This document shows, one piece after another, positions 55,173-64,000 of a stretch of DNA of 64,000 nucleotides. A program made the position numbers and the translations under genes. The DNA is from Ramlibacter cellulosilyticus. GTDB taxonomy: Bacteria; Pseudomonadota; Gammaproteobacteria; Burkholderiales; Burkholderiaceae_C. Below the pieces are notes generated by a model. It made no database searches. It was not told the DNA's origin and saw nothing but the letters and a program-made list of their open reading frames with translations. Location: the NCBI RefSeq assembly GCF_014297465.1, contig NZ_JACORT010000007.1, forward strand, positions 186,001-250,000, given 5' to 3'. Numbering within the stretch: position 1 is the first letter of the stretch; every line of letters begins with the position of its first letter.

Positions 55173-55943
55173 ATGGATACGAACCAACCCGTGCTGCAGG
55201 TGCAGGACCTGCGCGTGGATGTCGCCGGCCGCACCGTGCTGCAGTCGGTCTCTCTGCAGGTGCAGCCAGGCGCCGTGGTGGTGCTCATGGGCGCCAACGG
55301 CAGCGGCAAGAGCACGCTGGGGCTGGCGCTGGCCGGCCACCCGCGCTACCCGGTGGTCGAGGGCAGTGCCACCTTCGCCGGGCAGGACCTGCTGGCCATG
55401 AGCGTGGAAGCGCGCGCGCGCGCCGGGCTTTTCCTGTCCTTCCAGTCGCCGCCGGACATCCCCGGCGTCAAGAACAACCTGTTCGTGCGCACGGCCGTCA
55501 ACGCCGTGCGCGAAGCGCGCGGCGAAACGCCGCTGGACGCGTTCGACTTCCTCGGCGAGGCGCGCGGCGCGGCCCGGCGCCTGGGCCTGCAGGAGGCGAT
55601 GTTGAACCGCCCCGTCAACGAAGGCTTCTCCGGGGGCGAACGCAAGCGCAACGAACTGCTGCAGCTGGCGATGCTGCGGCCGCGCCTGGCCCTCCTGGAC
55701 GAGATCGATTCCGGCATGGACGTCGACGGCGTCCGTGCCACGGTGGAACTGGTAGGCGCGCTGCGCGCGCAGGGCACGGCCTTCCTGGTCGTGTCGCATT
55801 ACCAGCAGATGATCGAGATGCTTGCGCCGGATGCGGTGCTGCGCCTCGCGCAGGGCCGCATCGCGCAGACCGGCGGCCTGGAACTGGTGCACGAGATCGC
55901 GCGCACGGGCTATGCGCCCGTGCCCGAGGCGCTGGAGGCCTGA
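55173..55943 (+). CDS. sufC: SufC ATPase
   Basis: A 256-residue ATPase. GANGSGKSTLGLALAG is Walker A, SFQSPPDIPGVKN the Q-loop, FSGGERKRNELLQ the signature, LLDEIDSGMDVDG the Walker B end. It drives structural change in SufBC2D. Starts 23 bp after sufB. Confidence 0.95.
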   Translation: MDTNQPVLQVQDLRVDVAGRTVLQSVSLQVQPGAVVVLMGANGSGKSTLGLALAGHPRYPVVEGSATFAGQDLLAMSVEARARAGLFLSFQSPPDIPGVKNNLFVRTAVNAVREARGETPLDAFDFLGEARGAARRLGLQEAMLNRPVNEGFSGGERKRNELLQLAMLRPRLALLDEIDSGMDVDGVRATVELVGALRAQGTAFLVVSHYQQMIEMLAPDAVLRLAQGRIAQTGGLELVHEIARTGYAPVPEALEA

Positions 55944-57158
55944 ATGACGGACCTGGCCCGCGCCGATTCGCATGCCGCACGCGACCGTCTGGCCGACCGG
56001 GGCTGGATCGCCCCGAAGGCGGAATTGTTCCGCCACCTCCCACCGCCGCCGGCCGCCGTCTGGCTCGGTGGCGACGCGCCGCCGTTTTCCGGGGGAGCGC
56101 TCGACGACGGGTGGTCGCTGCGCACGCTGCCCGGCGCACCGGCCGGCCGGGTGGACCTGCGCTGGTACGACGCCGCGGATCCAGGGCAGCGCATCGCGCT
56201 GTTCTCGGGGCTGCCGCCGCCCGGGGAAGACGATGCGGCCCCGTTCGCCTGGGCGCATCGCGCGCTGGTGCGGCAAGGACTCCGGGTGCGCATTGCCGCG
56301 GCCGGCGGGCCCACGCTGCTGCAACTGGATCACCGCGTGTCGCAGCCCGTGGAAGCGCCGCTGCTGGTGGTGGACCTGCTGCCGGGCGCCCGCTGCGTCC
56401 TGCTGGAAGCGCACGAGCGCCAGCCGGGGCCGCCCACGGTGCAGAACCTGCACGTGTACGTGCGGCTGGCCGAAGGCGCGAGTCTGCAGCACCTGCGCGT
56501 GGCCGCTCCGCTGGCTGCCGACCGCTGGGCGCACCACGTGCACGTGCAGGTGCAGCGCCAGGCGAGCTACGCCCAGTGCCTGCTCGCCACGGGCGGCGAC
56601 TACCACCTGCAGCGCACCCTCCTCGAACTGGATGGCGAGGGCGCCTCGGCCCGTGCGGCGGGGGTGCTGCTCGCCGTCGAGGGCGGGCTCGAGCAACAGG
56701 TTCTGACGCGGCATGCCGCGGCCCGCACGCGCAGCGCGGTGGAGATGCTCGCCCTGCCGGGCGCTGCGGCCCGCGTGGTGGCCAGCGCGCACACCCGCAT
56801 CGCAGCCGGCTGCGACGAGGCCCAGGCGCGCCAGCGCCTGGGCGGCATCCCGACTTCGGGGCAGCCGCGCATCGTGCTGCGCCCGCACCTGGAGATCCAC
56901 CACGACCAGGTGCAGGCGGCGCACGGCGCGACCTGGGGCGCCCTGCCGGAAGAGGCGCTGTTCCATGCGCGCCAGAGGGGACTGGAGGAAACCGCGGCCA
57001 AGTCGATGATCCTGGCTGGCCTCGCGCGTTCGGTGCTGTCGCGCGCGATCGCGGACGACGATCTGCCCGAAGCGCTTCGCCTGGAGCTTGCGCTGGCCGC
57101 CGCCCTGGCGCGCCATCTCGGCACCACCGCACCTTCGACGGAGGCCTCCCATGGGTGA
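55944..57158 (+). CDS. sufD: SufD subunit
   Basis: A 404-residue SufD. The C-terminal beta-helix has GQPRIVLRPHLEIHHDQVQA and the His that, with SufB Cys, forms the cluster site. The N terminus is diverged and Pro-rich, and typical SufD similarity starts near residue 130 (VEAPLLVVDLLPGARCVLLE). Its end overlaps sufS by 8 bp. Confidence 0.92.
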   Translation: MTDLARADSHAARDRLADRGWIAPKAELFRHLPPPPAAVWLGGDAPPFSGGALDDGWSLRTLPGAPAGRVDLRWYDAADPGQRIALFSGLPPPGEDDAAPFAWAHRALVRQGLRVRIAAAGGPTLLQLDHRVSQPVEAPLLVVDLLPGARCVLLEAHERQPGPPTVQNLHVYVRLAEGASLQHLRVAAPLAADRWAHHVHVQVQRQASYAQCLLATGGDYHLQRTLLELDGEGASARAAGVLLAVEGGLEQQVLTRHAAARTRSAVEMLALPGAAARVVASAHTRIAAGCDEAQARQRLGGIPTSGQPRIVLRPHLEIHHDQVQAAHGATWGALPEEALFHARQRGLEETAAKSMILAGLARSVLSRAIADDDLPEALRLELALAAALARHLGTTAPSTEASHG

Positions 57159-58392
57159 CATGATGTCCGCAGCCATGCTGGCCGGCGGCTTCCACGGACT
57201 GGACCAGCGCGTGAACGACGCGCCGCTCGCCTACCTGGACAACGCCGCGACCACGCACATGCCGCTGTCCGTGCGGCAGGCCATGGACGCGTTCGAGGCG
57301 CACAGCCGCGCCAACATCCATCGTGGCGTCCACACGCTCAGCCAGCGGGCCACCGACGCGTTCGAGCAGGCACGCACCACGCTGAAGCGATTCGTCGGCG
57401 CCGGCGATGCGCACGAGCTGGTATTCACCTCCGGAGCGACCGACGCCCTCAACCTGGTTGCGTCCGGCCTGTCCGATGCCGCACATGCGGTGCCCGTGCT
57501 GCGGCCCGGCGACGAGATCATCACCACCGCGCTGGAGCACCACGCGAACCTCGTGCCGTGGCAGCTGGCGGCGCGTCGCAGCGGCGCGGAGCTGCTGGTG
57601 CTGCGGCCCGATGCGGGCGGCCGGTTGCATCCCGACGACCTGGCGCGGCTCGTGGGCCCGCGCACGCGGGTGTTCGCCGTCACCGCCTGCGCGAATGCGA
57701 CAGGCGAGCGCCCGCCTTACGAGGAGCTGCTGGCGCTGGCGGCCGAGGCCGGCGCCCTGACGGTGCTCGACGCCGCCCAGGCCGTCGCGCACGACGTCCC
57801 GGATGTTTCACGGCTCGATTGCGACTTCATGGCCTTCTCGGGCCACAAGATGTACGGGCCCATGGGCACCGGCGCGCTGGTCGGCCGGCGTGCCGCGCTG
57901 GAAGCGCTGACGCCGCTGCGCTTCGGCGGCGACATGGTGGAATGGGTGAGCGAGGCGGACGCCGGCTTCGCCGGGCTGCCGATGCGCCTGGAAGGCGGCA
58001 CGCCCAACGTGGCGGGGGCGGTCGGCCTGGCTGCCGCCGCCGACTTCATCGACGTGACGGGACGCGACCGGATCGATGCGCATGTGCGCGCCTTGCGCTC
58101 CCACGCGGTGCAGCGACTGTCGGCGCTTCCGGGCGTCACCGTGCTGGCCCCCGACGCGACGCGTTCGGCGATCGTCTCCTTCGTGGCCCGGGGCGTGCAT
58201 CCGCACGACATCGGCACGCTGCTGGACCAGCGAGGCATCGCCGTGCGCACCGGACACCACTGCGCCCAGCCGCTGCTGGCCTGCCTGGGCGTCGGTCCGA
58301 CCACGCGCGCGTCCTTCGCCATCTACAACACGCACGCCGAGGTCGAGCGCCTCGCCGACGCCGTCGCGCAGGCACTGGAGGTGCTGCAATGA
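57151..58392 (+). CDS. sufS: Cysteine desulfurase SufS
   Basis: A 413-residue PLP enzyme. YLDNAATTHMPLSVRQAM near the N terminus, HHANLVPWQ, FSGHKMYGPMGTG with the PLP-lysine, and RTGHHCAQPLL with the persulfide Cys. It supplies sulfur to SufU. Overlaps sufU by 4 bp. Confidence 0.95.
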   Translation: MGDMMSAAMLAGGFHGLDQRVNDAPLAYLDNAATTHMPLSVRQAMDAFEAHSRANIHRGVHTLSQRATDAFEQARTTLKRFVGAGDAHELVFTSGATDALNLVASGLSDAAHAVPVLRPGDEIITTALEHHANLVPWQLAARRSGAELLVLRPDAGGRLHPDDLARLVGPRTRVFAVTACANATGERPPYEELLALAAEAGALTVLDAAQAVAHDVPDVSRLDCDFMAFSGHKMYGPMGTGALVGRRAALEALTPLRFGGDMVEWVSEADAGFAGLPMRLEGGTPNVAGAVGLAAAADFIDVTGRDRIDAHVRALRSHAVQRLSALPGVTVLAPDATRSAIVSFVARGVHPHDIGTLLDQRGIAVRTGHHCAQPLLACLGVGPTTRASFAIYNTHAEVERLADAVAQALEVLQ

Positions 58393-58853
58393 GCCTTGTA
58401 CCGGACGATCTGTACCAGGACCTGGTCCTGGAGCACAAGCGCGCGCCGCGGCACTTCGGCGAACTGGCGGCGCCCACGCACGAAGCGCAGGGGCGCAATC
58501 CGCAATGCGGCGACGAGGTGCGCGTGCAGTTGCGGATCGAGGACGACCGCGTGCGCGACATCGGCTTCAGCGGACAGGGTTGCGCCATCTGCGTTGCTTC
58601 GACCTCGATGATGACCGAGGTCATGCTGGGCAAGGAGGTGGAGGCCGCCCGCGCACTGCAGGAGCGCTTCCGCGCCGTGCTGACGGGGCAGGCCGAGCCC
58701 GGGGAGATGCCGGCGGGCAAGCTGGAGAGCCTCGCTGGCGTGCGCAACTACCCCTCGCGCGTCAAATGCGCGCTGCTGGGCTGGCACGCACTGATGCACG
58801 CTCTGGCGCAGCCGGTCGCGCCGTCTCCTGCCGTGCAGGAGCGGGAGCCATGA
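58389..58853 (+). CDS. sufU: SufU sulfur acceptor
   Basis: A 154-residue IscU-type protein. Three cysteines typical of SufU are present: NPQCGDEV, GQGCAICVAST and RVKCALLGW. It takes persulfide sulfur from SufS and passes it to SufBCD. The next gene overlaps it by 4 bp. Confidence 0.93.
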   Translation: MSLVPDDLYQDLVLEHKRAPRHFGELAAPTHEAQGRNPQCGDEVRVQLRIEDDRVRDIGFSGQGCAICVASTSMMTEVMLGKEVEAARALQERFRAVLTGQAEPGEMPAGKLESLAGVRNYPSRVKCALLGWHALMHALAQPVAPSPAVQEREP

Positions 58854-59392
58854 GGCCGCGTCGCGAAAAGGTCATCTTCCGCCGGCTGGCCGAAGTCCAG
58901 CGCATTCCCGACGGGGAAACGTTCGAAGTGGATCCCGGCACGGTCGCCGAGATCGCGCAGGCGCTCGGCTCGCATTTCACGCTCGTGATCCACGGCCAGC
59001 TCGCGCGACTGACCGGCAGCGATGCCGACGCGATCGGCAAGCCGGTGCCCGCGCCCCACCCGCTCGCCGAGGACGTTGCCTCGGACCTGACGACTCGCGT
59101 CTGGCGCACGCTCGCCACCTGCTACGACCCCGAGATTCCGGTCGACATCGTCGACCTCGGCCTCGTCTACGCCTGCGACGTTGCTCCCATGGACGACGGC
59201 CGTGCGCGGGTGGCCATCCGGATGACACTGACGGCGCCGGGCTGCGGCATGGGTGACCTGCTCGCCAACGAGGTCGCGGACAAAGTGCTTGGCCTGGACG
59301 GTGTCGGCGAGGTGAAGGTCGACATGGTGTTCGACCCGCCCTGGGACCGCTCCCGCATGTCCGAAGCGGCGCAGCTCGCCCTCGGACTCTGA
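58850..59392 (+). CDS. sufT: SufT (DUF59) Fe-S maturation factor
   Basis: A 180-residue protein with DUF59 in the C-terminal half: CYDPEIPVDIVDLGLVY and LTAPGCGMGDLLANEV. Known SufT proteins help mature Fe-S enzymes. The N-terminal 80 residues are less conserved. It closes the suf operon; a 19-bp gap leads to serA. Confidence 0.88.
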   Translation: MRPRREKVIFRRLAEVQRIPDGETFEVDPGTVAEIAQALGSHFTLVIHGQLARLTGSDADAIGKPVPAPHPLAEDVASDLTTRVWRTLATCYDPEIPVDIVDLGLVYACDVAPMDDGRARVAIRMTLTAPGCGMGDLLANEVADKVLGLDGVGEVKVDMVFDPPWDRSRMSEAAQLALGL

Positions 59393-59410
59393 ACCTCCGA
59401 AGAAAGAACG

Positions 59411-60631
59411 ATGCCCCTGAACATTCTCCTGCTCGAAGAAGTCCATCCCAGTGCGGACGCCGTGCTGCAAGCCCTGCCCACTGCGCAGATCCGGCGCCTG
59501 CGCCATGCTCCCGACGCCACCGAACTGGCGCGGCTGCTGGACGACGTCGACGTGCTCGGCGTGCGTTCGCGCACGCAACTGACCGCCGCCGTGATCGAAG
59601 CGGCACCGCGCCTGCGCGCGGTGGGCGCGTTCTGCACCGGCACCAACAACATCGACCTCGACGCCGCGGCCCGTCGGGGAATCGCCGTGTTCAACGGCCC
59701 GTTCTCCAACACCCGATCGGTGGCCGAACTGGTGATCGGCCACGCCATCCACCTGCTGCGGCGCGTGCCGGAGCGGCAGGCCGCGGCGCGCCGCGGCGAA
59801 TGGATGAAGGATGCCAGGCGGTCCAATGAAATCCGCGGCAAGACCCTCGGCATCGTCGGCTACGGCAAGATCGGCACCCAGACGGGCCTGCTCGCGGAGG
59901 CCATCGGCATGCGAGTGGTGTTCCACGACGTCGAAGCCAGGCTGCCGCTCGGAAATGCCGTGGCCGCGACTAGCCTGGACAGCCTGCTGGAGGAAGCCGA
60001 CGTCGTCACCTTGCACGTGCCGCAGACTCCGCAAACACGCCACCTGATCGGCGGCGCCCAACTCGCCCGGATGCGGGAAGACGCCGTCCTCATCAACCTG
60101 GCGCGAGGGCACGCGGTCGACATCGATGCCCTGCATGGCGCACTTTCGAGCGGGCGGTTGCGCGGCGCCGCGATCGACGTGTTCCCGGTGGAGCCGGCTT
60201 CCGCCGCTCATTCCTTTGAATCACCTCTTCGCGCGTTGGACAACGTGATCCTCACGCCACATGTCGGCGGCTCGACCGTCGAGGCCCAACGCAACCTGGG
60301 CGTGGAGGTTTCGGAAAAGTTGCGCGACTACCTTGTCCTGGGTGCCGTGCGCGGCAGCGTCAATCTTCCGGAGCTGGGGGTGGGCGCGCTGCGCGGCCCG
60401 GCGCGCCTGGTCCACCTGCACCAAGACCGCCCTGGCGTGATGTCACGGATCAACGGCGTTCTCGCCGCCGCTGGCCTGAACGTGGCGCAACTGCATCTGG
60501 AGACCGGCCGCGGCATCGGGGTGGCTGCAGTGGACCTGAGCGACCGCCCGACCGCCAGGATGCTGCAGGAGCTGACGCGGATCGAAGGCACCCTCCGGAG
60601 CTTCGTCGTGGGCCAGGAGCACCCCGCTTGA
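59411..60631 (+). CDS. serA: D-3-phosphoglycerate dehydrogenase
   Basis: A 406-residue enzyme, the first step of serine synthesis. GIVGYGKIGTQTGLLAEAIGM is the NAD loop, with the catalytic Arg, Glu and His in LINLARGHAVD, FPVEP and LTPHVGGSTVEAQ. A C-terminal ACT domain (about residues 335-406; HQDRPGVMSRINGVLAAAGL) probably gives serine feedback. It follows sufT by 19 bp; serine to cysteine supply for Fe-S assembly is a reasonable link (inference). Confidence 0.93.
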   Translation: MPLNILLLEEVHPSADAVLQALPTAQIRRLRHAPDATELARLLDDVDVLGVRSRTQLTAAVIEAAPRLRAVGAFCTGTNNIDLDAAARRGIAVFNGPFSNTRSVAELVIGHAIHLLRRVPERQAAARRGEWMKDARRSNEIRGKTLGIVGYGKIGTQTGLLAEAIGMRVVFHDVEARLPLGNAVAATSLDSLLEEADVVTLHVPQTPQTRHLIGGAQLARMREDAVLINLARGHAVDIDALHGALSSGRLRGAAIDVFPVEPASAAHSFESPLRALDNVILTPHVGGSTVEAQRNLGVEVSEKLRDYLVLGAVRGSVNLPELGVGALRGPARLVHLHQDRPGVMSRINGVLAAAGLNVAQLHLETGRGIGVAAVDLSDRPTARMLQELTRIEGTLRSFVVGQEHPA

Positions 60632-60666
60632 GCCCGGACTTGCGTTCCTGACCGCAACCTCCCGCT

Positions 60667-61935
<1,269 letters not shown>

Positions 61936-61979
61936 GGGATTTCATCCTATGGGCGCTCCCACGCACGGACAAACGAATC

Positions 61980-62870
61980 TTATTGGTGCGATCCAGCAAT
62001 GCCGTTGAAGCTCCCTGCGTCCGCGGCTTCCACGCCTGCCGCATGACGCAAGCCGCGCAAGGCGCGCGCCACCACCGCCTCGTCGGCACCTTCCGAGTAG
62101 ACGGCGTACGCGGGGTAAGGGAACTCGGGCGCGCCGGGAACGCGCCTGAGCCGGCCCGACTCCAGGTGCGAGCGCACGACGCCGAGCCGGAAGTAGCCGG
62201 CCCCTCCCACGGACAGCAGGTGTTCGCGGACGAGGGGCCCGAAGTCCGAGGAGAGCGAGGGGCGCGACCATTCGGGGTACAGCAGCCGGTGCTGTTCGCC
62301 GAACTCCGGCCCCCAGTCCACGTACACGTACTCGTGCGGCTCCGGCGGTGACGCGGCCTCGTCCGTGGTCACCAGCACCAGCCGTTCCTCGATCAACAGT
62401 TCCACGCGCAGTCCGGGCCGGTGGTGCGGCGCGTAGACGATCGCGATGTCCAGCGTGCCGCTCGCGATCTGCTCCAGCAGCTTGCCGGACGAGCTGATTT
62501 CCGCGCGCACGGCCAGCTCCGGCGCTTCCTTCTTCATCCAGCCCAGCCAGTCGCGCAGGAGCGGGTCCCACAGGCTCGGTTCGCACCCGAGCACGACCAC
62601 CGCATCGCGCCCCGAGGGCAGCGCGACCTGGTGGCGCGCGCGTTCCCAGACCTGGAGCAGCGCGGACGCGTAGGGCAGGAAGCGTTCACCGGCCGCGGTC
62701 AGCACGGTGCCCGCCTTGTGCCGCCGGAACAGCGGCGTGCCGAGCTGCTCCTCCAGGCTCTTGACCCTGGCACTCACCGCCGTCTGCGTGAGGTGCAGCC
62801 GCTGGGCGGCCGCGACGAAGCTGCCTTGGGCGACGATTTCCAGGAAGGTCCTGGCGAGCGCGATGTCCAC
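61980..62870 (-). CDS. LysR-family regulator
   Basis: A 296-residue LysR protein: ARTFLEIVAQGSFVAAAQRL and then HLTQTAVSARVKSLEEQLG. The GTG at 62870 is preferred since GGAGG lies 6 bp before it and the longer frame has no LysR similarity. The effector domain is complete. It is divergent from the CBS-domain gene with a 98-bp shared region. Confidence 0.9.
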   Translation of the reverse strand: MDIALARTFLEIVAQGSFVAAAQRLHLTQTAVSARVKSLEEQLGTPLFRRHKAGTVLTAAGERFLPYASALLQVWERARHQVALPSGRDAVVVLGCEPSLWDPLLRDWLGWMKKEAPELAVRAEISSSGKLLEQIASGTLDIAIVYAPHHRPGLRVELLIEERLVLVTTDEAASPPEPHEYVYVDWGPEFGEQHRLLYPEWSRPSLSSDFGPLVREHLLSVGGAGYFRLGVVRSHLESGRLRRVPGAPEFPYPAYAVYSEGADEAVVARALRGLRHAAGVEAADAGSFNGIAGSHQ

Positions 62871-62968
62871 GGTGTGCCTCCAATTTCCTTGCTGCCTGGC
62901 TGCAAGCGAAGTCGTTTTACCCCGCCGGTGCCGGCTCCTATATTGATGCAAATGGAAAAGGAAATGCG

Positions 62969-63670
62969 ATGAATGCCAGCGACATCATGAGCAGCCCGGT
63001 CCTGTCGGTCGATCCGGCAACCCCGGTCCTGCAGGTCGCCGCCCTGCTGCAGGAAAGGCGCATCGGCGGGGTCCCCGTCCTCGCGGACCGGGAGCTGGTG
63101 GGCATCGTGACCGAAACGGACCTCCTGCACCGGCGGGAACTCGGCACCCAACGCCGGAACCTGTCCTCCGCATGGTGGCGGCGCGTGATGCAGCCACACC
63201 TGGCGCCGGCCTGGTACATCAAGTCGCACGGGCGGTGCGCCCGGCACGTGATGACCCGTGGCGTCGTCGTCGTGGAGCCGCGCACCTCCTTGCCGGAGAT
63301 CACCCGCCTGTTCGACAAGCACGGCATCGGCCGCGTGCCGGTCGTGCAGGACCGCCGCGTGATCGGCATCGTGGCGTCGGCGGATCTCGTGCGGGCGCTG
63401 AGCCGCGGGGCGGGGCTCCCTGCGGCCGCTCCGCACCTGCCGGGTGACGACGGCATCCGCGCCGCCCTGCTCGCGGAGCTTCGCCACCAGCCGTGGTGGA
63501 ACGCCAGCATCGTCGCCGTCGAGGTCAGCGGCGGCGTGGTGCGGTTCACGGGCTTCTACGACAACGACGCCCAGCGGCGCGCTTCGCTGGTCGCCGCGGA
63601 AAACATCCGCGGGGTGCGGGACGTCCAGGACGAGCGCCACCCCATGGCGGAGTTCGCGGGCATGGTCTGA
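62969..63670 (+). CDS. CBS-CBS-BON protein
   Basis: A 233-residue protein: two CBS domains (MSSPVLSVDPATPVLQVAALL and later HVMTRGVVVVEPRTSLPEI) and a C-terminal BON-like domain (VVRFTGFYDNDAQRRASLVAAEN then GVRDVQDE). CBS pairs bind adenine nucleotides and BON binds membranes or partner proteins. Predicted to be a soluble stress or energy sensor. An AAAAGGAAATG sequence with a nearby TATATT gives a plausible promoter and ribosome site. Confidence 0.87.
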   Translation: MNASDIMSSPVLSVDPATPVLQVAALLQERRIGGVPVLADRELVGIVTETDLLHRRELGTQRRNLSSAWWRRVMQPHLAPAWYIKSHGRCARHVMTRGVVVVEPRTSLPEITRLFDKHGIGRVPVVQDRRVIGIVASADLVRALSRGAGLPAAAPHLPGDDGIRAALLAELRHQPWWNASIVAVEVSGGVVRFTGFYDNDAQRRASLVAAENIRGVRDVQDERHPMAEFAGMV

Positions 63671-63804
63671 CGCGCACGCGCTGGTGGGCAACGGGCGGTC
63701 GGACCCGTGCGCCCGTGCCGCCGCGAAGGGCCATTGAAAGCAGCCTGAAAGGCGCGCGCCGCCAAAGTCCCTGCGCTCCGGCACGATGCCGGCCAGAGGA
63801 TCCC

Positions 63805-64000
63805 ATGAACCCGACGAGACGTACCCTCCTCGGCGCCGCCGGCGCCGCCTCCCTTGCCGGCGCGCTGCCGCTGCGGGCCTTCGCGCAGAGCTGGCCCTCC
63901 AAGCCGATCCGCTTCGTGGTGCCGTTCGCGCCGGGCGGCAGCTCCGAGATCATCGCCCGCTCCGCCGCCGCGGAGATGGCGAAGACGCTGGGCCAGAACG
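63805..64000 (+). CDS. Bug-type tripartite tricarboxylate receptor (partial)
   Basis: The first 65 codons of a Bug receptor, cut by the window edge. It has a Tat-like signal (MNPTRRTLLGAAGAAS then AGALPLRAFA) and the family opening WPSKPIRFVVPFAPGGSSEI. Bug receptors bind small organic acids for TctAB-type transporters and are abundant in Comamonadaceae and Bordetella. Confidence 0.88.
   Translation, partial: MNPTRRTLLGAAGAASLAGALPLRAFAQSWPSKPIRFVVPFAPGGSSEIIARSAAAEMAKTLGQN

Overview
High-GC (about 70%) chromosomal DNA, most like a Betaproteobacterium of the Comamonadaceae (Ramlibacter/Variovorax type). I infer this from the branched-chain-type ABC cassette, the Bug-type solute receptor at the right edge, GC-rich codon use and the intergenic repeat style. 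No rRNA, tRNA, CRISPR array or intact transposase was recognised. The organism name is an inference, not a match.

Left part (0-15.5 kb) is catabolic. It holds a two-component Rieske dioxygenase (alpha/beta, minus strand), a hybrid sensor kinase and a secreted tannase/feruloyl-esterase lipoprotein. Next is a tightly packed minus-strand operon: SDR - livK - livH - livM - livG - livF - BKACE - SDR. A GAF/PucR-type regulator is divergent from it. The operon reads as uptake of an organic acid, oxidation of a beta-hydroxy group, and cleavage of the beta-keto acid.

15.5-22 kb is the accessory stretch. It has a complete 4Fe-4S-type Fnr regulator, a 234-bp orphan copy of the end of the PucR gene, and a decayed type I modification locus (hsdM, a Fic protein, broken hsdS, no hsdR). 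A small hydrophilic ORF and a second, diverged copy of the glmS 3' end lie next to intact glmS. This looks like a worn island boundary at glmS.

22-48 kb is mostly housekeeping and metabolism: glmS, an AsnC regulator, glmU, a DUF6279 lipoprotein, an MFS transporter, an MBL-fold protein, DUF2917, LysR, 5-formyl-THF cyclo-ligase, a soluble lytic transglycosylase, MgtC, GST, cca (HD site lost), a ROK kinase and DUF2905. There follows a complete sugar module (Gfo/Idh/MocA dehydrogenase, TIM-barrel isomerase, ABC transporter, ROK repressor), then MidA, a FolM-like SDR and folB. Two families of palindromic intergenic repeats recur here.

47.6-60.6 kb is the most interesting part. A minus-strand operon encodes a group III truncated haemoglobin, a CcoS-CcoN fusion, CcoO, a separate mono-haem cytochrome c, an NsrR-like Rrf2 regulator, SCO1 and a membrane protein. 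Divergent from it are an Fnr paralogue lacking the full cluster ligands, sufB-C-D-S-U-T and serA. The shared intergenic region carries two NsrR-type inverted repeats. I read this as one nitrosative/low-oxygen stress unit: NO-handling globin, a minimal cbb3-like oxidase, and Fe-S cluster assembly under NO-responsive control.

The right end has a membrane histidine kinase, a LysR regulator, a CBS-CBS-BON protein and the start of a Bug-type receptor cut by the window edge.
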